Below are positions 59,375 to 64,000 of a DNA stretch of 64,000 nt, in pieces (positions within the stretch are counted from its first letter, which is position 1; the number at the start of each line of letters is the position of its first letter). Source of the stretch: Clostridia bacterium. GTDB lineage: Bacteria > Bacillota > Clostridia > Oscillospirales > Acutalibacteraceae. Made by a program: the position numbers and the translations under genes. The stretch covers positions 1 to 64,000 of the forward strand of contig JAFWYB010000052.1 of assembly GCA_017517865.1 (NCBI GenBank), written 5' to 3'. A model generated the notes under the pieces. It was not told the DNA's origin and did no database searches. It saw only the letters and a list, made by a program, of their open reading frames with translations.

Positions 59375-60295
59375 ATGAAAAAACTTACTGCACTTTTACT
59401 TTCGTTTGTTATGATTTTTACTTTGTGTGTAACTGCTTTTGCGGCAGAAGAAAAGCCCTATGAAAACAGTAATTTCTATTCGGTAGGTGATTACACTCTT
59501 CACTACAGAAGCTACAATCCCGAGGGTGTGGCAAAAAATCAGATTATGCTCATCCACGGCTTCTGTCTGTCCACTGCCTCACTTGAGGGTATAGCAGAGG
59601 AATATTGCACGGCGGGCTACCGTGTTGTAACTGTTGACGTGCCCAATTTCGGATATTCCTCAAGAGAAACAAACGAAACCGAAAAGCTTCAGCGTGAGGA
59701 GGTTATATATTCACTTGTTGAGCATCTCGGCGGAAAGTGGATTATAGGCGGTCACTCTATGGGCGGAGGAATAGCACTCAACCTTGCCGTTGACCATCCC
59801 GATATATTTACGGGCCTTGTGCTTTTTGCACCTCAGACTTCAAAAGAGGTCAGCGGTATGGCAAGCTCTCTTGTTGCATCATCCTTTATGCAGAGTATGT
59901 TTAATTTTATACTCAAGGTTGCTCTTAAGCTTCCTCCCGTGGTAAGAAGCCTTGTTGAAATGAGCTTCAGTGATGCCGATTATGCCAAGACCTACGATTT
60001 AAGCCGTATTACAAATCCAATGTCCGTTTCGGGTACCGGTGCAGGTATTACTATTATGACCTCTCACGCCCGCGGTGCAGACTTTGAGGCAATATCGGCA
60101 CTTGAAATTCCCGCTGTTGTTATAACGGCAAAGGAGGATAAGGTTGCATCTGCGGAAAATCTTCAGCAGATAATTGAGGCTCTCGGTGAAAACGTTACCG
60201 TATATGAGTGCGAAAAGGGCGGTCATATGATGATGGAATATAATCCTGCTCTTGTGGCTGAAAAAACCTTACCTGTAATAGAAGAGTGCAGATAA
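59375..60295 (+). CDS. Secreted alpha/beta hydrolase
   Basis: 306 residues with a signal peptide (1-24, ending TAFAA). MLIHGFCLSTASLEG, DVPNFGYSS, nucleophile GGHSMGGGIAL (serine near residue 127), AKEDKV (aspartate) and GGHMMMEY (histidine near 288). Expected to be exported and to hydrolyse an ester; the substrate is unknown. ATG at 59375 (MKKLTALLLS) with AAAGGA, by signal-peptide logic, instead of the longer upstream frame that crosses the promoter. Confidence 0.85.
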   Translation: MKKLTALLLSFVMIFTLCVTAFAAEEKPYENSNFYSVGDYTLHYRSYNPEGVAKNQIMLIHGFCLSTASLEGIAEEYCTAGYRVVTVDVPNFGYSSRETNETEKLQREEVIYSLVEHLGGKWIIGGHSMGGGIALNLAVDHPDIFTGLVLFAPQTSKEVSGMASSLVASSFMQSMFNFILKVALKLPPVVRSLVEMSFSDADYAKTYDLSRITNPMSVSGTGAGITIMTSHARGADFEAISALEIPAVVITAKEDKVASAENLQQIIEALGENVTVYECEKGGHMMMEYNPALVAEKTLPVIEECR

Positions 60296-60305
60296 ATATT
60301 AAAGC

Positions 60306-60346
60306 TTACTCCGAATAAATTCATTTTATCCGGAGTAGTATTTTAT
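60306..60346 (+). terminator. Terminator after the secreted hydrolase
   Basis: TACTCCG/CGGAGTA stem extended by ATAAA/TTTAT, followed by ATTTTAT. Confidence 0.65.
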
Positions 60347-60371
60347 ATAAACAGCAAAGTGAGGTCAGTAT

Positions 60372-61031
60372 ATGCTCGAAACAAAAGAATTACTTTCACT
60401 TGACAAATCGGATGCGGGTGACTTTCTTGCACGGTTCACTTTCCCGTGGCAGGCTTTACCGCATATCAGGGATTTTATAATCAGTTTTGGAAAAAGCCTT
60501 GATGAAAGGGAATATGAGCTTTTAGGTGAAAATATATGGGTGCACAAAAGTGCAAAAATTGCTCCTACGGCACACATTGGAGCTCCCTGCATCATAGGCG
60601 AAAATACCGAGGTGCGCCACTGTGCCTTTATAAGAGGCTCCGCACTTATCGGTAAAGGCTGTGTGGTGGGCAATTCCACCGAAATAAAAAACGCTATACT
60701 GTTCGATAATGTTCAGGTGCCCCACTATAACTATGTGGGCGACAGTATATTGGGCTATAAGGCCCATCTCGGAGCAGGTGCGGTCACATCAAACGTGAAA
60801 AGTGATAAGAGTCTTGTTACTCTCAGAAGCGGTAACGAAAAATGTGAAACGGGTCTTAAAAAATTCGGCGCAATTGTTGGCGACTTTGTTGAGGTCGGCT
60901 GCAACAGCGTGCTTAATCCGGGTACGGTGATAGGCAGAAACACCAACATATATCCTCTTTCCTTCGTCAGGGGAGAAATACCTGCCGGCAGTATATTCAA
61001 ATCGGCAGAAAATATTGTAGCTAAGGAGTAA
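60372..61031 (+). CDS. Free-standing GlmU-type left-handed beta-helix acyltransferase
   Basis: 219 residues. After an about 65-residue helical start, hexapeptide repeats run about 60-210 (SAKIAPTAHIGAPCIIGENT, CVVGNSTEIKNAIL). The active-site-like stretch VPHYNYVGDSILGYKAHLGA then GAVTSN parallels the GlmU acetyltransferase segment with its catalytic histidine. No nucleotidyltransferase domain is present. It lies 3 bases upstream of glmM, whose product glucosamine-1-phosphate is the substrate acetylated by GlmU, so the same role is inferred. AGTGAGG precedes the ATG. Confidence 0.78.
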   Translation: MLETKELLSLDKSDAGDFLARFTFPWQALPHIRDFIISFGKSLDEREYELLGENIWVHKSAKIAPTAHIGAPCIIGENTEVRHCAFIRGSALIGKGCVVGNSTEIKNAILFDNVQVPHYNYVGDSILGYKAHLGAGAVTSNVKSDKSLVTLRSGNEKCETGLKKFGAIVGDFVEVGCNSVLNPGTVIGRNTNIYPLSFVRGEIPAGSIFKSAENIVAKE

Positions 61032-61034
61032 TTT

Positions 61035-62384
61035 ATGGGTAAATATTTTGGCACAGATGGCTTCAGAGGCGAAGTCAATGTAACTCTCACCGCTGAGCAC
61101 GCCTATAAAATAGGCCGATTTCTCGGCTATTATTACAGCGAAAAAAACAAAACCGAAAACAAGGCTGAAAGAGCCCGTATTGTTATCGGCAAGGACACCA
61201 GGCTTTCAAGTTATATGCTTGAATATGTGCTCGCAGGTGCAATTGCTTCGTCGGGTGCCGATGCCTGTCTGCTTCACGTTACAACAACCCCTTGCGTAGC
61301 TTACGTTACAAGAACGGACGAGTTTGACTGCGGAGTAATGATTTCTGCAAGCCATAATCCCTTTTACGATAACGGTATAAAGCTTATAAATTCAAAGGGC
61401 GAAAAAATGGAAGATGAGATAATTGAGCTCATCGAAAAATATATTGACTCCGACGAAGAGCTTCCGTATGCAACGGGCTCCGGTCTGGGCAGAACAGTTG
61501 ACTATATAGCGGGCAGAAACCGTTATGTCGGCTATCTGATTTCGCTCGGTATGTATTCCTTCAAGGGAAAGAGAATAGGTCTTGACTGTGCAAACGGAAG
61601 CTCATGGAATCTTGCAAAAGCTGTGTTTGATGCTCTCGGTGCAAAAACCTATCTTATAGGTGCTGAGCCCGACGGCACAAACATTAACAGAGAAATCGGC
61701 TCAACACATATTGAAAAGCTTCAGCAGCTTGTAAGGGAAAAGAGTCTTGATGCAGGCTTTGCCTTTGACGGCGATGCGGACAGATGCCTTTGCGTTGACG
61801 AAAAGGGTGAGGTCGTTGACGGTGACGCTATCATTTATATCTACGGCAGCTATCTTAAAAAGAGGGGAGAGCTTGAAAACAACACGGTTGTAGCAACGGT
61901 TATGTCAAATTACGGGCTTTTCAGAGCTCTTGACAAGGCGGGCATAGATTATGCAAAAACAGCCGTAGGGGATAAATACGTTAACGAATATATGGTTAAA
62001 AACAACTGTGTAATCGGCGGTGAGCAGTCGGGTCATATTATTTTTTCCAGATACGCTTCAACGGGAGACGGCATTCTCACTGCAATTAAGATGATGGAGG
62101 TTATGCTTTCTGAAAAGAAAACACTTTCACAGCTTGCATCGCCCTTCAAAAAGTACCCGCAGACCCTTATCAACGTCAGAGTTGCAGACAAAAAAGCGGC
62201 ACTCGCCTGCGAAAAAGTGATTAAGGCACAAAAAGAGGCTGAGGCAGCACTTGAGGGCAGGGGAAGGCTTCTTCTTCGCGAATCGGGCACTGAACCCGTA
62301 ATCAGGGTTATGGTCGAGTGTGACGATGCTGAGCTTTGCCGTAAATATGCCGAAAGTGTGGCAGATGCTGTAAAAAACGCATAA
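61035..62384 (+). CDS. glmM: Phosphoglucosamine mutase
   Basis: 449 residues, normal GlmM length. YFGTDGFRG at the start, catalytic phosphoserine loop ISASHNPFYDNGIK (serine near residue 102), metal-binding DGDADR (about 243-248), sugar-binding GGEQSGHI and the phosphate site RESGTEPVIRV near the end. It converts glucosamine-6-phosphate to glucosamine-1-phosphate for cell-wall UDP-GlcNAc. It shares an operon with the GlmU-type acyltransferase. Confidence 0.95.
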   Translation: MGKYFGTDGFRGEVNVTLTAEHAYKIGRFLGYYYSEKNKTENKAERARIVIGKDTRLSSYMLEYVLAGAIASSGADACLLHVTTTPCVAYVTRTDEFDCGVMISASHNPFYDNGIKLINSKGEKMEDEIIELIEKYIDSDEELPYATGSGLGRTVDYIAGRNRYVGYLISLGMYSFKGKRIGLDCANGSSWNLAKAVFDALGAKTYLIGAEPDGTNINREIGSTHIEKLQQLVREKSLDAGFAFDGDADRCLCVDEKGEVVDGDAIIYIYGSYLKKRGELENNTVVATVMSNYGLFRALDKAGIDYAKTAVGDKYVNEYMVKNNCVIGGEQSGHIIFSRYASTGDGILTAIKMMEVMLSEKKTLSQLASPFKKYPQTLINVRVADKKAALACEKVIKAQKEAEAALEGRGRLLLRESGTEPVIRVMVECDDAELCRKYAESVADAVKNA

Positions 62385-62388
62385 CCCC

Positions 62389-62417
62389 TTGAATTATTTT
62401 TTGGGGTGTAGTATAAT
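62389..62417 (+). promoter_or_regulatory. Promoter of queT
   Basis: TTGAAT and TATAAT with a 17-base spacer, immediately after glmM and about 20 bases ahead of the riboswitch. Confidence 0.7.
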
Positions 62418-62435
62418 CTGCGTTGTGAAAATAAA

Positions 62436-62479
62436 CGGTCAGTTCGAAACCTTCCTGACCTAAAACAAAACTAAAGGAG
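62436..62479 (+). promoter_or_regulatory. preQ1-I-type riboswitch
   Basis: Stem GGTCAG (62437-62442) / CTGACC (62455-62460) with a loop beginning TTCG and containing ACCTTC, then an A-rich tail TAAAACAAAACTAAAGG that ends in the ribosome site. This is the compact preQ1-I pseudoknot layout, so ligand binding would hide AAAGGAG and reduce translation. Its position before queT supports it. Confidence 0.75.
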
Positions 62480-62486
62480 CTTAAAA

Positions 62487-63011
62487 ATGAATATTTCAAA
62501 AAAGAACCGCAACCTTGCTATATCGGCAATTATAGCTGCGCTCTATATTGCGCTTACTTATTCGCAGAATGTAATTTTCCCTAACAGCACTTCAATGGCG
62601 ATTCAGTTCAGAGTATCGGAGTCTCTTTGCGTGCTGGCGCTTTTCACTCCGTCAGCGATACCCGGGCTTACTGTGGGCTGCCTGCTTGCAAATATAGTTT
62701 CCGTGGGAATTATACCTACCGATATGATTTTCGGCACTCTTGCAAGCTTTCTTGCGGCAACTGCGATGTATAGGCTCAGAAACGTAACTGTAAGAGGGTT
62801 ACCTGTTGCGGCTCTTGTTATGCCCGCTGTTTTCAACGGAATTATCATCGGTGCACAGATCGAGTTTTTTTACATCGAAGGACCCTTTCACTTTTCTTCC
62901 TTCCTGATTCAGTGCGGGTGTGTTGCTATGGGTGAAATTGCTGTTCTTTTTACTCTCGGTATTATGCTGATAAAAATTTTGAAGAATAAAAAGCTTGAAA
63001 AATACCTTTAA
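62487..63011 (+). CDS. queT: Queuosine precursor transporter QueT (ECF S component)
   Basis: 174 residues, about five to six helices, with the QueT family pattern LAISAIIAALYIALTY, QFRVSESLCVLALFTPSAIPGLTVGCLLAN. It is the substrate-binding part of an energy-coupling factor importer for preQ0/preQ1 or queuine; the shared ATPase and T units are elsewhere. A preQ1-type riboswitch in the leader supports the assignment. Confidence 0.92.
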   Translation: MNISKKNRNLAISAIIAALYIALTYSQNVIFPNSTSMAIQFRVSESLCVLALFTPSAIPGLTVGCLLANIVSVGIIPTDMIFGTLASFLAATAMYRLRNVTVRGLPVAALVMPAVFNGIIIGAQIEFFYIEGPFHFSSFLIQCGCVAMGEIAVLFTLGIMLIKILKNKKLEKYL

Positions 63012-63089
63012 AGTGTTTAAAAATTCATATTTCTCTGTTATAATAAAGAGTGATGATTTTTTAATAAATTCGATTAAGGAGAAGTTCAA

Positions 63090-64000
63090 ATGGAAAACAA
63101 ACTTACCAAAAGAACGTGGCTGAACATAATCGTATTCAGCTTTATGGGCGGTATTGCATGGAACCTTGAAAATATGTATTTCAATACCTTCCTTTACGAT
63201 TCGATTTATGCAGGCGTATCTAACACAAAGCTTGAGGAATGGGGCGTTATGGCTCCGTCAACTGCTGTCAGCCGTATGGTTGCCCTTTCGGCTATTACTG
63301 CTGTTGCCACAACCTTTATTATGGGTACACTCAGTGAAAAGATGAAAAAGCGTAAGGTATTCATCTCTGTCGGCTATATCGTCTGGGGTATTGTTACAGC
63401 CGCCTTCGGCTTTATTTCAAAGGGCAATGTTGCCGCGATTTTCGGCCTCAGTGACGAAGCAAACATTCTTCTTTACACAATCTGGGCAGTAATCATAATG
63501 GATATGGTTATGACCTTTATGGGTTCAACAAGTAACGACTCTGCCTTCAATGCGTGGACCACTGACGTTACAAATCCGGTTGTAAGACCTACCGTTGAAA
63601 CCGTGCTTCTCTTTGTCGGCCTTGTTGCAATGCTTGCAGTTATGGGCGTGGGCAGTCTTTGCCAGGGTAAGGTTATTTCATATCAGGTGTTCTTCCTCGG
63701 CCTCGGTATTATCGTTTCACTCAGCGGTGTGTTCGGTTTGTTCGCTCTCAAGGATCCCGAAATCAAGGGAGAAAAGACAAATTCAAATTATTGGAGCGAC
63801 CTTTTCTACGGCTTCAGACCCTCAGTTGTCAGAGAAAACTCAAAGCTTTATCTTGCACTTGCAGCTATCTGTATTTATAACATAGCAATTCAGGTTTTCT
63901 TCCCTTATCTTTTTGTATATCTCGGCAGTGTAATCGTTCCCGGTGCTGTTTTTGATGTGAAGACTATCATTGTTGCAGTTCTTGCAGTTGCAGGCCTTAT
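63090..64000 (+). CDS. MFS transporter, N-terminal part (cut by window end)
   Basis: At least 303 residues with no stop before the window ends. Starts MENKLTKRTWLNIIVFSFMG with AAGGAG upstream. About eight helices so far; a loop GTLSEKMKKRKVFISVGYIV resembles the G-x3-D/E-x2-G-R/K-R/K signature of the major facilitator superfamily between helices 2 and 3. The substrate is unknown; MFS proteins with this look are often sugar:cation symporter-like. Confidence 0.78.
   Translation, partial: MENKLTKRTWLNIIVFSFMGGIAWNLENMYFNTFLYDSIYAGVSNTKLEEWGVMAPSTAVSRMVALSAITAVATTFIMGTLSEKMKKRKVFISVGYIVWGIVTAAFGFISKGNVAAIFGLSDEANILLYTIWAVIIMDMVMTFMGSTSNDSAFNAWTTDVTNPVVRPTVETVLLFVGLVAMLAVMGVGSLCQGKVISYQVFFLGLGIIVSLSGVFGLFALKDPEIKGEKTNSNYWSDLFYGFRPSVVRENSKLYLALAAICIYNIAIQVFFPYLFVYLGSVIVPGAVFDVKTIIVAVLAVAGL

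Overview
This is a chromosomal window from an endospore-forming, anaerobic, low-to-mid GC Firmicute, most likely a gut Clostridium relative of the Oscillospiraceae type. The support is a sigma-G gene, many radical-SAM enzymes, an anaerobic sulfatase with its maturase, an anaerobic-style split methionine synthase, Gram-positive promoters (TTGACA/TATAAT) and strong GGAGG ribosome sites, with TTG starts on several genes. The genus cannot be fixed from the sequence alone.

Left chromosomal arm (1-14.9 kb): a DUF5054 GH38-like protein; an HTH regulator fused to a desulfoferrodoxin (superoxide reductase) domain; an ACT/PFL pair; a methionine-synthesis run (metF, free-standing MetH activation protein, metH without its activation domain); sfsA; a degenerate GDPD-like membrane protein; a serine hydrolase; a YhhN-like membrane protein; tRNA-Gln(CTG); an array of small hairpins; an acetyltransferase and a VOC protein.

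Integrated mobilizable element (about 14,975-39,211, about 24.2 kb): a large serine recombinase sits at the left end and a TnpV protein at the right end. Imperfect inverted repeats bound the element, and the right one overlaps the proC stop codon. Mobility genes (recombinase, ParB, relaxase, MobC-like) fill 15-19.8 kb and no conjugation machinery is visible, so it would depend on a helper. The cargo (20.7-37.7 kb) is a membrane-lipid and envelope set: BrkB/YihY, AI-2E-type permease, a 25-residue membrane peptide, CdsA, a short-loop histidine kinase with OmpR-type regulator, MntP, a diacylglycerol-kinase-type lipid kinase, an ABC exporter, an 866-residue duplicated surface protein, a PlsC-like acyltransferase, a patatin lipase, a radical-SAM/SPASM enzyme, a PgsA-like phosphatidyltransferase and a DUF308 protein. 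All five cargo promoters in three intergenic regions share one architecture, TTGA-N7-TTGA-N7-TTGA-N11-(-10), which includes the promoter of the two-component system. I read this as one horizontally mobile, self-regulated lipid-remodelling regulon. It is the main discovery candidate in the window.

Right chromosomal arm (39.2-64 kb): proC, mscL with a zinc-ribbon tail, a PflX-like radical SAM protein, coaX, a membrane-fused sulfatase with its maturase, a GH27 enzyme overlapping a second patatin, a 278-bp inverted-repeat element, an SOS-controlled small membrane protein, a lipase, a large clan-D glycosidase, sigG, an O-antigen-ligase-like protein, PBP1A, ruvX, a pair of half-size TauE/SafE proteins, a secreted hydrolase, a free-standing GlmU-type acyltransferase next to glmM, a preQ1-type riboswitch with queT, and the start of an MFS transporter cut by the window end.
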